Assembly (NCBI RefSeq): GCF_015645465.1
Contig: NZ_JADOEL010000018.1
Span: forward strand, 1 to 64,000
Direction of reading: 5' to 3'
DNA length: 64,000 bases
From: Herminiimonas contaminans
GTDB lineage: Bacteria; Pseudomonadota; Gammaproteobacteria; Burkholderiales; Burkholderiaceae_D
Made by a program: the position numbers and the translations under genes. Position 1 is the stretch's first letter, and each line of letters opens with the position of its first letter. The notes under the pieces are model-generated. The model was not told the DNA's origin. It saw nothing but the letters and a program-made list of their open reading frames with translations, and ran no database searches. This document shows positions 1 through 8,691 of the stretch, piece by piece.

Positions 1-120
1 TCCATTAAACGCCCACACTTATCGGCTGTTAATTTTTAAAGAACCTGTTCTGCTTCGCTATCAACTTGCGTCGTTTGCGTCGCTGCGAATCGTTTTGTTC
101 GTCAGCAGCAGAGAAGCGAG
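1..120 (-). promoter_or_regulatory. rRNA operon leader with boxA-like antitermination site
   Basis: Read on the minus strand, this stretch carries a boxA-like element (GTTCTTTAAAAA, about 34-45), followed by a segment ending GATAAGTGTGGGCG. This arrangement is typical of the transcribed leader ahead of 16S rRNA in Burkholderiales. The boxA and the two promoters upstream are seen directly. That the 16S gene itself lies just left of position 1 is inferred. It could instead be another stable RNA operon using the same antitermination signal. Confidence 0.65.
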
Positions 121-149
121 ATTATGTGGCATGTTTCAGTTTTCGTCAA
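121..149 (-). promoter_or_regulatory. Proximal rRNA promoter (P2-like)
   Basis: On the minus strand a -35 TTGACG (144-149) and a -10 CATAAT (121-126) are separated by exactly 17 bases. The bases just upstream (about 150-230) are very AT-rich, like an UP element. The expected start point is near 114, which puts boxA about 70 bases into the transcript. Confidence 0.6.
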
Positions 150-330
150 CATCTTTTTGATTTTATTTTTAAAAGATTTTTTAACTAACTCTTCTAAAAA
201 CTACTTCAAAAAGACTCGCTTCCAAACCACCGAAACGACCTTCGAAAACCGCCACTTCTACTCCCCCATCACACTCACATTTCAGCTCGCTTACTGCGCG
301 TTTCGCTGCGTGTTCTGCGACGGGAGCCGA

Positions 331-360
331 ACTATAGCAAAGCTTCTTTGGAGTTGGCAA
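331..360 (-). promoter_or_regulatory. Distal rRNA promoter (P1-like)
   Basis: On the minus strand a -35 TTGCCA (355-360) and a -10 TATAGT (331-336) are 18 bases apart. They are followed by a GC-rich discriminator (CGGCTCCC), as in promoters under stringent control. Together with the promoter at 121-149 this gives the tandem P1/P2 arrangement usual for rRNA operons. The rest of 1-413 holds no credible gene. Confidence 0.5.
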
Positions 361-413
361 GCGCTTTCCTGAAATAATTTTGAAATACTTCAAATTAGTT
401 TTTTCAGGTGCTA

Positions 414-1190
414 TTAACTGTTCTTGAAATGAGGTGCGCGCTTCTCTATAAACGCTTGCATACCTTCCTTCTGATCCGCAGTAGCAAAGGTGCTGTGGAA
501 TAAACGGCGCTCGAACTGCACACCTTCTGCCAGCGTCGTCTCGTATGCACGGTTAATAGACTCTTTGACCATCATCACCATAGGCAGAGACATATTGGCA
601 ATGACTGTAGCCGCCGCCAATGCTTCTTCATGCAACTTATCAGCAGCCACTATGCGCGAAACCAAACCCGCACGCTCTGCTTCCGCCGCATCCATCATGC
701 GCGCCGTCAGGCACAGGTCCATCGCTTTCGCTTTCGATACTGCGCGTGGCAAGCGCTGCGTACCGCCTGCACCAGGAATAATGCCGAGCTTGATTTCAGG
801 CTGACCGAACTTGGCCGTGTCTGCGGCGATGATGAAATCGCACATCATTGCCAGTTCGCAACCACCGCCCAATGCATAACCGGCAACTGCGGCGATGACC
901 GGTTTGCGCACACTGCGGATTTGCTCCCAGTTACGCGTGATGTAGTCGCCTTTATATACATCCATATATGTATAACTCGCCATCGCGCCGATATCGGCAC
1001 CTGCGGCAAAGGCTTTTTCACTGCCAGTAATGATGATGCAACCGATATCGTCGTCACCATCGAAGGATTGCAAGGCCAGGCCCAGCTCATCCATTAGTTT
1101 GTCATTGAGCGCATTCAGCGCAGCAGGGCGATTCAAGGTGATCAGGCCTACCTTGCCGTGGATTTCGACCAGAATATTTTCGTATTGCAT
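414..1190 (-). CDS. Enoyl-CoA hydratase (crotonase family)
   Basis: A 258-residue protein of normal length for a short-chain enoyl-CoA hydratase. It adds water across the trans-2 double bond of enoyl-CoA in fatty-acid or aromatic-acid beta-oxidation, in the cytoplasm. The oxyanion-hole segment AAGADI is near residue 62. The two catalytic glutamates are recognisable: E112 in [11 protein letters not shown] and E132 in GQPEIKLG, followed by PGAGGTQRL. No beta-oxidation partners lie nearby, so the true substrate is open; paaF- or ech-like roles fit equally. It sits upstream of, and reads towards, the rRNA promoters. Confidence 0.88.
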   Translation of the reverse strand: MQYENILVEIHGKVGLITLNRPAALNALNDKLMDELGLALQSFDGDDDIGCIIITGSEKAFAAGADIGAMASYTYMDVYKGDYITRNWEQIRSVRKPVIAAVAGYALGGGCELAMMCDFIIAADTAKFGQPEIKLGIIPGAGGTQRLPRAVSKAKAMDLCLTARMMDAAEAERAGLVSRIVAADKLHEEALAAATVIANMSLPMVMMVKESINRAYETTLAEGVQFERRLFHSTFATADQKEGMQAFIEKRAPHFKNS

Positions 1191-1242
1191 GGAATCGCTC
1201 CTTATATAAGTACGCTCAACTGCACTAAATACTATTCAGACA

Positions 1243-2424
1243 TCACTTTGGTAATAGCACCCACATCGTACCGCGCTGCTTCATGCGACCTGCCTGCTCT
1301 CCCGCCTGCGCGCCGAAACCCCAGAAGAAGTCGGCACGCACTGCATTCTTGATCGCGCCGCCGGTATCCTGCGCCATCATCAGGCGTTGCAGTACGGCAT
1401 TGCTGTTGGGCTGAGTGGTCGAGAGGAAGACCGGCGCGCCCATAGGTATATATTGGGGATCGATGGCAATCGAGCGCTGCGGCGTCAACGGCACACCCAT
1501 CGCGCCTTTCGGCCCGACAGTCGGATCAGCGATCTTTTCTTCCTTGAAGAAAACATAGCTAGGATTCGCATTCAGCAATTCCTGTTGACGTGTCGGATTG
1601 GCAATAACCCACGCTTTAATGCTTTGCGCCGAAGCCTGATCCAGCGTCATCTCACCTTTATCCACCAGGTAACGGCCTATGGATTTATACGGCTGACCAT
1701 TCTGATCGGCATAGGCGACACGCACGGTTTCCTTGCCATCCGCCAGTTGCACGCGGCCGGAACCCTGGACTTGCAGGAAGAAAGCCTCAATAGGATCGTC
1801 CACCCACAGGATTTCCTTACCTGCCAGCGAATTCGATTGCGCCATTTCAGCACGCGACGGATAAGCCACTACCTTGTTACCAACCAAGCGGCCCCGCAGA
1901 CGCATACCTTTGAGCTCCGGATAGACGCTGGCCAGTTCAATAGTCAGGATATCGTCCGGCGTACGGTGCAAAGGTGTCTGGTATGGGCCGCCGCGTTTGC
2001 GCGAACCGCGCAGCAGCGGCTCATAGTAGCCGGTGACCAGGCCATTATCCGAACCGTCCGGATTACGTACTTCGTAGGGCGCGAAGTAAGTTTCAAAGTA
2101 TTGGCGGATGGCTTCGCTATTTTTAGTGTCAACATTCGCAGCTGCAGTACACGCGTTCTTCCAGTTCACCCGACGTATCAGCACCGAGCACGATGCTGCA
2201 TAAGCAGGCCATGCTTCGCGCAGATTATCCTGACGCCATCCCGGCAGTGCCGCATAAGTAGTCGGGCGCAGAGTTGGCCCGATCTCGGTTTTCGGCAAAT
2301 CGCCCGGAGTAACTGTCGGTTTAGGCGGCACCACGACCGGCTTTTCCGGCGGTGGCGGCAAGGTGGAACAGGAAACCAGGCCGAGCAAGAGGGATGCGAG
2401 TAAACTAAGACGGATAAATGACAT
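1243..2424 (-). CDS. mltA: Membrane-bound lytic murein transglycosylase A
   Basis: An outer-membrane lipoprotein that cleaves the glycan strands of peptidoglycan with formation of 1,6-anhydromuropeptides. The ATG at 2424 was chosen because it starts a clean lipoprotein signal (MSFIRLSLLASLLLG) with a lipobox LVSC; a TTG five codons upstream is possible. The MltA domain fills the middle (VTGYYEPLLRGS), and the C-terminal 3D domain has the conserved AQDTGGAIK and ADFFWGFG segments with the catalytic-type aspartate. Length, about 393 residues, is normal. The start is only 14 bases from the divergent start of a small membrane peptide on the plus strand. Confidence 0.92.
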   Translation of the reverse strand: MSFIRLSLLASLLLGLVSCSTLPPPPEKPVVVPPKPTVTPGDLPKTEIGPTLRPTTYAALPGWRQDNLREAWPAYAASCSVLIRRVNWKNACTAAANVDTKNSEAIRQYFETYFAPYEVRNPDGSDNGLVTGYYEPLLRGSRKRGGPYQTPLHRTPDDILTIELASVYPELKGMRLRGRLVGNKVVAYPSRAEMAQSNSLAGKEILWVDDPIEAFFLQVQGSGRVQLADGKETVRVAYADQNGQPYKSIGRYLVDKGEMTLDQASAQSIKAWVIANPTRQQELLNANPSYVFFKEEKIADPTVGPKGAMGVPLTPQRSIAIDPQYIPMGAPVFLSTTQPNSNAVLQRLMMAQDTGGAIKNAVRADFFWGFGAQAGEQAGRMKQRGTMWVLLPK

Positions 2425-2438
2425 AGGGGTGATAAGCA

Positions 2439-2585
2439 ATGTGGCTACTATTGGTTGAAGCGGGAATCGCGCTGTTTTTACTGTTCTTTATAGTGTGGTG
2501 GACCATGTTCTCCGGCAGAAAGCCAACACAGCCACCAGCACAAAAATCTTTACCGCCGACCGAAGACGAGAAAAAACAGGATTAA
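2439..2585 (+). CDS. Small membrane peptide, 48 residues, unknown function
   Basis: An ATG at 2439 preceded by AGGGGTGA (a good ribosome site, about 6 bases away) opens a 48-residue frame ending TAA at 2583-2585. The peptide begins MWLLLVEAGIALFLLFFIVW, one strongly hydrophobic segment of about 22 residues. A positively charged junction and a polar, proline- and lysine-rich tail ending DEKKQD follow. This fits a single-pass inner-membrane protein with a cytoplasmic tail. It lies divergent to mltA and tail-to-tail with apaG, whose stop codon it overlaps. I do not recognise a family. The shared position suggests, but does not show, a cell-envelope role. Confidence 0.6.
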   Translation: MWLLLVEAGIALFLLFFIVWWTMFSGRKPTQPPAQKSLPPTEDEKKQD

Positions 2586-2956
2586 TGCAGGGTACGCGGC
2601 AGGGACAACACAAACTCGGGGATCTTGGCCTCGAACTTTTCACCATCCTCGGCTACACAGAAGTAATCTCCAGCCATGGTGCCTTGCGGCGTCGCCATCG
2701 AGGTACCACTGGTGTACTCATACTGCTCACCCGGCTGCAACAAAGGCTGATTGCCGACCACACCCAGGCCACGCACTTCCTGTACATGGTTGTTTGCATC
2801 AGTAATCACCCAATGGCGCGAAATCAATTGCGCCGCGACCTGTCCTGTATTCCTGATCGTCACTGAATACGCAAATACATAATTGGAACGAGCCGGATCG
2901 GACTGCTCCTCCAGGTACTGCGTATTAATAGTCACGGTAAATTCATAAGATGCCAT
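2582..2956 (-). CDS. apaG: ApaG (DUF525) domain protein
   Basis: A 124-residue protein matching the length of ApaG, a fibronectin-III-like fold protein of unclear biochemical role found in many proteobacteria. The start at 2956 was chosen over an upstream one because it has an AAGGA ribosome site and begins MASYEFTVTI. Diagnostic segments are SRHWVITDANN, VRGLGVVGNQP and LQPGEQYEYTSGT followed by GTMAGDY. In enterobacteria apaG is next to apaH and ksgA; here it lies beside mltA and divergent from rpe. Confidence 0.92.
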   Translation of the reverse strand: MASYEFTVTINTQYLEEQSDPARSNYVFAYSVTIRNTGQVAAQLISRHWVITDANNHVQEVRGLGVVGNQPLLQPGEQYEYTSGTSMATPQGTMAGDYFCVAEDGEKFEAKIPEFVLSLPRTLH

Positions 2957-3126
2957 TTGATTCCTTTTGCGCTGCAAGTTCCCTTGCTTCTTGTATATGT
3001 CGTTGTTGCGCCGCCATGCCCATATATATAGAGCAACAAGCCATTGCACACGAAATTCCCGGCGCATGCAAGGCAGGCGGGCGGAGTCACGGGTAAAATA
3101 GCGGCTTCTTTAGCAAAGTCACTACC

Positions 3127-3792
3127 ATGCCTAACTACCGCATCGCCCCCAGTATTCTATCCGCCGATTTCGCCCGCCTTGGCGAAGAAGTACGCAATGT
3201 CGTCACTGCCGGCGCCGATATCATCCATTTCGACGTGATGGATAACCATTATGTGCCTAATCTGACCATCGGTCCGCTGGTCTGCGAAGCGATACGCCCG
3301 CATGTGCAAGTACCTATCGACGTGCACCTGATGGTCAAACCGGTTGATCGCATTATTCCCGACTTTGCCAAGGCAGGTGCCAATATCATCACCTTCCATC
3401 CGGAAGCGTCCGAGCATATCGACCGCACCCTGCAATTGATCCGTGATAACGGCTGTAAAGCAGGCCTGGTATTCAATCCGGCAACGCCGTTGAATCACCT
3501 CGAACACGTCATGGATAAGCTGGACATCATCCTGATGATGTCGGTCAACCCAGGCTTCGGCGGCCAATCCTTCATTCCACATACGCTGAAGAAGATCGCA
3601 GCCGTACGCAAAATGATCGACGAATCCGGCCGCGACATCATGCTGGAAGTCGATGGCGGCATCAAAATCGACAACATCGCAGCTGCGGCCCAAGCAGGCG
3701 CAGATACCTTTGTCGCTGGCTCCGCTATTTTCGGCAAGCCGGATTACAAAGCCGTGATCGATGCGATGCGCAGCGAACTGGCGAAAGTCTGA
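3127..3792 (+). CDS. rpe: Ribulose-phosphate 3-epimerase
   Basis: Interconverts ribulose 5-phosphate and xylulose 5-phosphate in the pentose phosphate pathway. The 221 residues show the full TIM-barrel pattern: [16 protein letters not shown] at the N-terminus, metal and catalytic positions in [33 protein letters not shown] and EVDGGI near the C-terminus. The gph gene follows two bases after the stop and the trp genes come next. This rpe-gph-trpEGDC order is a known Burkholderiales arrangement, plausibly because ribose phosphates feed PRPP for tryptophan synthesis. Confidence 0.96.
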   Translation: MPNYRIAPSILSADFARLGEEVRNVVTAGADIIHFDVMDNHYVPNLTIGPLVCEAIRPHVQVPIDVHLMVKPVDRIIPDFAKAGANIITFHPEASEHIDRTLQLIRDNGCKAGLVFNPATPLNHLEHVMDKLDIILMMSVNPGFGGQSFIPHTLKKIAAVRKMIDESGRDIMLEVDGGIKIDNIAAAAQAGADTFVAGSAIFGKPDYKAVIDAMRSELAKV

Positions 3793-3794
3793 GC

Positions 3795-4490
3795 TTGAAC
3801 GCAGTGACTGAAAACCAAATGTTGCACGGCATACGCGGTGTCATTATCGATCTCGACGGCACCATGCTGCATACCGCGCAAGATCTGCACATTGCCGTCA
3901 ATCGCATGCGGGCCGGACTCGGCCTGGCACCGCTGGACCTCGACACCGCCATCAGCTTTGTCGGCAAGGGCGCAGAAAACCTGGTGCGCAAGACCATAGG
4001 CGTCGATTTCTCGGAAAGCGAAGTCGAACTGCGCTTCAAGGAAGCCATGGCCTTGTTCGAGCAACATTACTTTGACGTCAATGGCGAATTCGCCACTGCT
4101 TATCCCGGCGTGCACGAAGGCTTGCAGGAAATGAAGCGCAAAGGTTTGCGCTTGGCCTGCGTCACCAACAAACCCATCGCTTTCACGCTACCACTGCTGA
4201 AGAAGACCGGCCTGCATGATTACTTTGAAATCATTTACGGCGGTGATTCCTTTGCGAAAAAGAAGCCCGACCCCATGCAATTGCTGCAAGTCTGCGCTGA
4301 TTTTGGCCTCGCGCCGGAGCAAATCGTCGCCATCGGTGATTCGATCAACGACTCGCAAGCCGCACGGGCTGCGGGTTGCAAGGTACTCGCGGTACCGTAT
4401 GGCTACAACCACGGGCAGGCTATACAAGACGTCGATTCGGATGGTATAGTTTCTTCGCTGCTGGAAGCAGCTCATCTAATTTCATCATAA
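3795..4490 (+). CDS. gph: Phosphoglycolate phosphatase (HAD family)
   Basis: Removes phosphate from 2-phosphoglycolate, a by-product of oxidative damage repair. The HAD motifs are in order: DLDGTML near the N-terminus with the nucleophilic aspartate, VTNKP in motif II, KKKPDP in motif III and IGDSINDSQAARAAG in motif IV. Length, 231 residues, is usual. The TTG at 3795 makes the reading frame nearly contiguous with rpe; an ATG at 3819 would give a product starting MLHGIRG and is a reasonable alternative start. The tryptophan leader begins only five bases after the stop. Confidence 0.9.
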   Translation: MNAVTENQMLHGIRGVIIDLDGTMLHTAQDLHIAVNRMRAGLGLAPLDLDTAISFVGKGAENLVRKTIGVDFSESEVELRFKEAMALFEQHYFDVNGEFATAYPGVHEGLQEMKRKGLRLACVTNKPIAFTLPLLKKTGLHDYFEIIYGGDSFAKKKPDPMQLLQVCADFGLAPEQIVAIGDSINDSQAARAAGCKVLAVPYGYNHGQAIQDVDSDGIVSSLLEAAHLISS

Positions 4491-4495
4491 ACATC

Positions 4496-4576
4496 ATGTT
4501 TCTCAACAAAAAACGACTCGCATCACCAGGCGCCCATGAGGCCTGGCTATGGCGACGCTGGCAAAACTGGTCTTAA
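4496..4576 (+). CDS. trpL: trp operon leader peptide, Trp-rich, 26 residues
   Basis: A 26-codon frame from ATG at 4496 to TAA at 4574-4576. It contains four tryptophan codons in its last ten codons (AWLWRRWQNWS). A terminator hairpin follows immediately and then trpE. Such clustering is the hallmark of ribosome-mediated attenuation: ribosomes stall at the Trp codons when charged tRNA-Trp is scarce. No strong ribosome site is visible. Translation may be coupled to gph, which ends five bases upstream. Confidence 0.7.
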   Translation: MFLNKKRLASPGAHEAWLWRRWQNWS

Positions 4577-4629
4577 ACACCAATTGCCGCTGATCGTCCG
4601 CGCCCATTGCGCGATCAGCAACGTTTTTT
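4557..4629 (+). promoter_or_regulatory. Tryptophan attenuator with intrinsic terminator
   Basis: The terminator arms are GCTGATCG (4589-4596) and CGATCAGC (4612-4619), with an inner GCGC pairing and a run of six T at 4624-4629. Upstream, the end of the leader peptide gene can fold with the bases before the terminator: GGCAA (about 4558-4562) with TTGCC (4584-4588), nested around TGGT with ACCA. A weaker pairing of GCGACG (4552-4557) with the 5' terminator arm could act as antiterminator. The terminator is clear; the assignment of the alternative folds is inference. Confidence 0.65.
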
Positions 4630-4673
4630 GAACTACCACGCCGCTCGACTACAATAGCGGTCCGGAGAGAAAC

Positions 4674-6170
4674 ATGACTGAACTCGAATTCAAATCGTTG
4701 GCCGCGCAAGGCTACAACCGTATTCCACTGATCGCCGAAGCTTTCGCTGATCTGGAAACACCGCTCACGCTCTACCTGAAACTGGCGCAAACCCAGAATG
4801 GCGGGAAGAATTCCTTCCTGCTGGAATCTGTCGTCGGCGGCGAGCGTTTCGGTCGCTATTCCTTTATCGGCCTACCTGCCAACACACTGATGCGCAGCTT
4901 CGGTACGCGCATAGAGGTTGTTAAAAATGGCGCTGTCATTGAAACCAAGGAAGGTAATCCGCTCGATTTCATCGCGGAATTCCAGGCACGCTACAAGGTA
5001 GCCATCCTGCCCGGCATGCCACGCTTCTGCGGCGGCCTGGCTGGTTACTTCGGTTACGACACGGTACGCCACGTCGAGAAACGCCTCGCGCATACGACAC
5101 CGAAAGACGATCTGGGTCTGCCGGAAATCCAGTTGCTGCTAACCGAAGAACTGGCTGTCATCGACAACCTGTCCGGCAAGCTGTACCTGATTGTGTATGC
5201 CGACCCGACCCAGCCGGAAGCATTCAGCAAAGGTCGTCAACGCCTGAAAGACTTGCGCGCCATGTTGCATCGCGCGGTCGAGTTGCCGATCACCACCGCG
5301 TCGGTACGCACTGAAACCATCCGTGAGTTCGACAAGGAATCGTATCTGGCCGCGGTTGCCAAAGCCAAGGAATACGTGATGGCGGGCGACCTGATGCAAG
5401 TGCAGATCGGCCAGCGCATCAAGAAGCAATACGTCGATTCGCCGCTCACGCTGTACCGTGCACTGCGTTCGCTGAATCCTTCGCCGTATATGTATTTCTA
5501 CAATTTCGGTGATATGCAAATCGTCGGTTCGTCACCGGAAATCCTGGTGCGCAACGAAACCATTTCCGAAGAGAAGAAAAAAGTCACCATCCGTCCGCTG
5601 GCAGGTACCCGCCCACGTGGCGCGACGCCAGAGAAAGATGAAGCGCTGGCAAAAGAATTACTGGCTGATCCGAAAGAGATCGCCGAACACGTAATGCTGA
5701 TCGACCTGGCACGTAATGACATAGGCCGCATCGCCGAAACCGGCAGTGTGCAAGTCACCGACAAGCTGGTCATCGAAAAATACTCGCACGTACAGCACAT
5801 CGTTTCCAACGTCGAAGGCACATTGAAGTCCGGCCTGTCGAATCTGGACGTGCTGAAAGCAACCTTCCCGGCAGGTACCCTGTCCGGCGCGCCGAAAGTC
5901 CGCGCGATGGAAATCATCGACGAACTGGAACCAACCAAACGCGGCATCTATGGCGGCGCTTGCGGCTATCTGTCCTTCGGTGGCGAAATGGATCTGGCGA
6001 TTGCGATCCGTACCGGCGTCATCAAGGATGGCATGCTGTATGTACAAGCGGCAGCAGGGATCGTCGCCGATTCGGTGCCCGAGATGGAATGGCAGGAAAC
6101 CGAGAACAAGGCGCGCGCAGTGCTGAGAGCTGCGGAACAGGTACAAGACGGTTTGGACGGGGAGATTTAA
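4674..6170 (+). CDS. trpE: Anthranilate synthase component I
   Basis: Makes anthranilate from chorismate, the first committed step of tryptophan synthesis, using ammonia from TrpG. The 498 residues are normal. The N-terminal LLES segment ([18 protein letters not shown]) matches the tryptophan-binding feedback site. The catalytic half has [54 protein letters not shown] and GIYGGACGY. The start has a good GGAGAG ribosome site. The trpG ATG directly follows the stop codon. Confidence 0.97.
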   Translation: MTELEFKSLAAQGYNRIPLIAEAFADLETPLTLYLKLAQTQNGGKNSFLLESVVGGERFGRYSFIGLPANTLMRSFGTRIEVVKNGAVIETKEGNPLDFIAEFQARYKVAILPGMPRFCGGLAGYFGYDTVRHVEKRLAHTTPKDDLGLPEIQLLLTEELAVIDNLSGKLYLIVYADPTQPEAFSKGRQRLKDLRAMLHRAVELPITTASVRTETIREFDKESYLAAVAKAKEYVMAGDLMQVQIGQRIKKQYVDSPLTLYRALRSLNPSPYMYFYNFGDMQIVGSSPEILVRNETISEEKKKVTIRPLAGTRPRGATPEKDEALAKELLADPKEIAEHVMLIDLARNDIGRIAETGSVQVTDKLVIEKYSHVQHIVSNVEGTLKSGLSNLDVLKATFPAGTLSGAPKVRAMEIIDELEPTKRGIYGGACGYLSFGGEMDLAIAIRTGVIKDGMLYVQAAAGIVADSVPEMEWQETENKARAVLRAAEQVQDGLDGEI

Positions 6171-6734
6171 ATGTTACTGATGATCGATAACTACGACTCG
6201 TTCACCTACAACCTGGTGCAATACTTCGGCGAATTGGGCGAAGACGTGCACACCGTGCGTAACGACGAGATCACACTGGAACAAATCGCAGCGCTGAATC
6301 CTGAGCGCATCTGCATTTCACCTGGCCCTTGCACACCGCATGAAGCTGGCGTGTCCGTGCCTATCCTGCAGCAATTCGCAGGCAAGCTGCCTATCCTCGG
6401 CGTCTGCCTGGGTCATCAGGCTATCGGCGCGGCATTCGGCGGCAAAGTCGTGCGCGCGCAGCAAGTCATGCATGGCAAGACTTCGCAGATCACACATACC
6501 GGCGTCGGCGTCTTCAAGGATTTGCCATCGCCATACACTGTGATTCGCTATCACTCGCTGGCGATCGAACGCGCATCGCTGCCGGACTGCCTGGAAGTTA
6601 CCGCATGGACTGACGACGGTGAAATCATGGGCGTGCGTCACAAGGAATTCGATATTCAGGGCGTGCAATTCCATCCGGAATCCATACTGTCCGAACACGG
6701 ACATGCGCTGCTGAAAAACTTCCTCGTGCGCTGA
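6171..6734 (+). CDS. trpG: Anthranilate synthase component II (glutamine amidotransferase)
   Basis: Supplies ammonia from glutamine to TrpE, and in many bacteria also to 4-amino-4-deoxychorismate synthase (PabB). It is a class I amidotransferase of 187 residues with the triad visible: C79 in GVCLGHQ, and H168 and E170 in QFHPES. The oxyanion segment PGPCTP is at about residues 51-56. It starts directly after the trpE stop codon, so translation is almost certainly coupled. No separate pabA is in the window, so a dual role is possible. Confidence 0.95.
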   Translation: MLLMIDNYDSFTYNLVQYFGELGEDVHTVRNDEITLEQIAALNPERICISPGPCTPHEAGVSVPILQQFAGKLPILGVCLGHQAIGAAFGGKVVRAQQVMHGKTSQITHTGVGVFKDLPSPYTVIRYHSLAIERASLPDCLEVTAWTDDGEIMGVRHKEFDIQGVQFHPESILSEHGHALLKNFLVR

Positions 6735-6777
6735 GATGAATAGTGCCGCAAGTCATTTGAATACAGAAAGCACCGTC

Positions 6778-7812
6778 ATGCCGATAACCGAACAAGAAGC
6801 TTTAATGCGCTGTATCGATCATCGTGAAATCTTCCACGATGAGATGCTGCATTTGTTCCGCAAGATCATGAGCGGTGAAATGTCGCCGGTCATGATCGCC
6901 GCATTGACAATGGGACTGCGCGTCAAGAAAGAAAGCATAGGCGAGATCGCAGCAGCGGCGCAGGTCATGCGTGAATTCTCGACCAAAGTACCGCTGACCG
7001 ACACCACCAATCTGCTCGACATCGTCGGCACCGGTGGTGATGGCGCCAACACTTTCAATATTTCCACCGCATCGATGTTCGTTGCCGCCTCAGCTGGCGC
7101 ACGCATCGCCAAGCATGGCGGCCGCAGCGTTTCCTCATCGTCAGGCAGCGCCGACGTACTGGAATCGCTGGGTGCGAATATCAACCTGAAGCCGGAACTG
7201 GTCGCCGAATCGATCGCGCAGACCGGCATAGGTTTTATGTTTGCGCCTAACCACCATGCTGCGATGAAGCACGCCGCACCAGTGCGCAAGGAACTCGGCG
7301 TACGGACCATTTTCAATATCCTCGGTCCGCTGACCAATCCTGCCGGTGCGCCTAACATCCTGATGGGTGTATTCCATCCTGATCTGGTCGGCATCCAGGT
7401 GCGTGTGTTGCAACGCCTGGGCGCGCAACATGCGATCGTGGTCTGGGGCCGCGACAATATGGATGAAGTATCGCTGGGCGCGGCCACCATGGTCGGTGAA
7501 CTGGTCAATGGTGAAATCCGCGAATATGAAATCCATCCGGAAGACTTCGGCCTGCAGATGATTGCGAGCCGCAATCTGAAAGTAGCCGATTCGGTGGAGT
7601 CAAAGGCCAAGATATTTGAAGCGCTGGACAATGTAGACAGCCCGGCACGCGATATCGTCGCGCTGAATGCCGGTACCGCACTGTATGCCGCTGGCGTCAG
7701 CAACTCCATCGCTGATGGCCTGGCCAAAGCACGTGCAGCAATTGCATCAGGTGCGGCGCGTGCCAAGCTCGAACAATTTGTGCAGGTTACGCAAGCACTC
7801 GGCAAAGCGTAA
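6778..7812 (+). CDS. trpD: Anthranilate phosphoribosyltransferase
   Basis: Transfers the phosphoribosyl group from PRPP to anthranilate. The PRPP-binding glycine loop [14 protein letters not shown] and the segment [18 protein letters not shown] are intact, followed by [11 protein letters not shown] and [10 protein letters not shown] chose ATG 6778 ([12 protein letters not shown]), which matches where family members usually begin and gives 344 residues. An ATG at 6736, one base after the trpG stop, would add 14 residues and is also plausible by its close spacing. Confidence 0.95.
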   Translation: MPITEQEALMRCIDHREIFHDEMLHLFRKIMSGEMSPVMIAALTMGLRVKKESIGEIAAAAQVMREFSTKVPLTDTTNLLDIVGTGGDGANTFNISTASMFVAASAGARIAKHGGRSVSSSSGSADVLESLGANINLKPELVAESIAQTGIGFMFAPNHHAAMKHAAPVRKELGVRTIFNILGPLTNPAGAPNILMGVFHPDLVGIQVRVLQRLGAQHAIVVWGRDNMDEVSLGAATMVGELVNGEIREYEIHPEDFGLQMIASRNLKVADSVESKAKIFEALDNVDSPARDIVALNAGTALYAAGVSNSIADGLAKARAAIASGAARAKLEQFVQVTQALGKA

Positions 7813-7837
7813 GCTGCCTTCCAAGGTAAAAGAAATC

Positions 7838-8638
7838 ATGTCCGATATCCTGAACAAAATCCTAGCCGTCAAAGCTGACGAAGTCGCTGCTGCGAAAAAA
7901 TACCGCAGCTTGGCCAGCCTGCGCGACGAAGTGGAAGGCGATAAAGAAGCACGTGCAGCGATACGCGACTTTGAAGCCAGCCTGCGCGCGAAGATAGCCG
8001 CAGGACAGGCAGGCATCATTGCGGAAATCAAGAAAGCCTCGCCATCCAAAGGTGTGATACGTCCGGACTTCCATCCGGCCGAGATTGCTGCCAGCTATGA
8101 AAAGCACGGCGCAGCCTGCTTATCCGTATTGACCGATGTGCAGTTCTTCCAGGGCTCACCTGAATACCTGAAACAGGCGCGTGCCGCCTGTGCCTTGCCT
8201 GCGCTGCGCAAAGACTTCATCGTCGATCCGTATCAACTGTATGAAGCACGCTCATGGGGCGCGGATTGTATTTTGCTGATCGTGGCTGCGCTGGATCATG
8301 GCTTGATGGCAGAGCTGGAAGCCTGCGCGCATGAACTGGGTATGAATGTTTTGGTGGAAGTACACAATGCAGAAGAATTAACTGCCGCGCTGAAACTGAA
8401 AACCAAGCTGCTCGGTGTCAACAACCGCAATCTGCGTACCTTTGAGACTTCCTTGCAAACAACGCTGGATTTGTTGCCGCGTATGTCGCCGGACAAGCTG
8501 GTCATTACCGAATCCGCGATCGTCACGCCTGACGATGTGAAGAAAATGCGTGACGCCGATGTCCACGCCTTCCTGGTTGGTGAAGCATTTATGCGTGCGC
8601 CGGATCCGGGTGTCGAACTGGGCCGCCTGTTTAACTAA
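7838..8638 (+). CDS. trpC: Indole-3-glycerol-phosphate synthase
   Basis: Closes the indole ring from CdRP. It is a monofunctional 266-residue protein, unlike the TrpC-TrpF fusion of enterobacteria. Active-site segments are [51 protein letters not shown] and ITESAI. The start at 7838 follows an AAGG ribosome site and begins MSDILNKIL. It is the last trp gene here; trpF, trpB and trpA must lie elsewhere. A perfect inverted repeat follows. Confidence 0.96.
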   Translation: MSDILNKILAVKADEVAAAKKYRSLASLRDEVEGDKEARAAIRDFEASLRAKIAAGQAGIIAEIKKASPSKGVIRPDFHPAEIAASYEKHGAACLSVLTDVQFFQGSPEYLKQARAACALPALRKDFIVDPYQLYEARSWGADCILLIVAALDHGLMAELEACAHELGMNVLVEVHNAEELTAALKLKTKLLGVNNRNLRTFETSLQTTLDLLPRMSPDKLVITESAIVTPDDVKKMRDADVHAFLVGEAFMRAPDPGVELGRLFN

Positions 8639-8657
8639 GTAGCGTCCAAATCCATTT

Positions 8658-8682
8658 CAGGTGCGCGAGCTACGCGCACCTG
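8658..8682. terminator. Ten-base-pair hairpin between convergent trpC and M61 gene
   Basis: CAGGTGCGCG (8658-8667), loop AGCTA, and the exact complement at 8673-8682. It lies between two convergent genes and probably serves as a transcription barrier for both. A T-run is absent on either side, so termination may be weak or may need other factors. Confidence 0.45.
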
Positions 8683-8691
8683 CCTTCCTTC

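Noticed and set aside
1387-2403. A 338-codon plus-strand frame opposite mltA
   Set aside because: No family resemblance or ribosome site. Its extent is explained by codon bias of mltA on the other strand.
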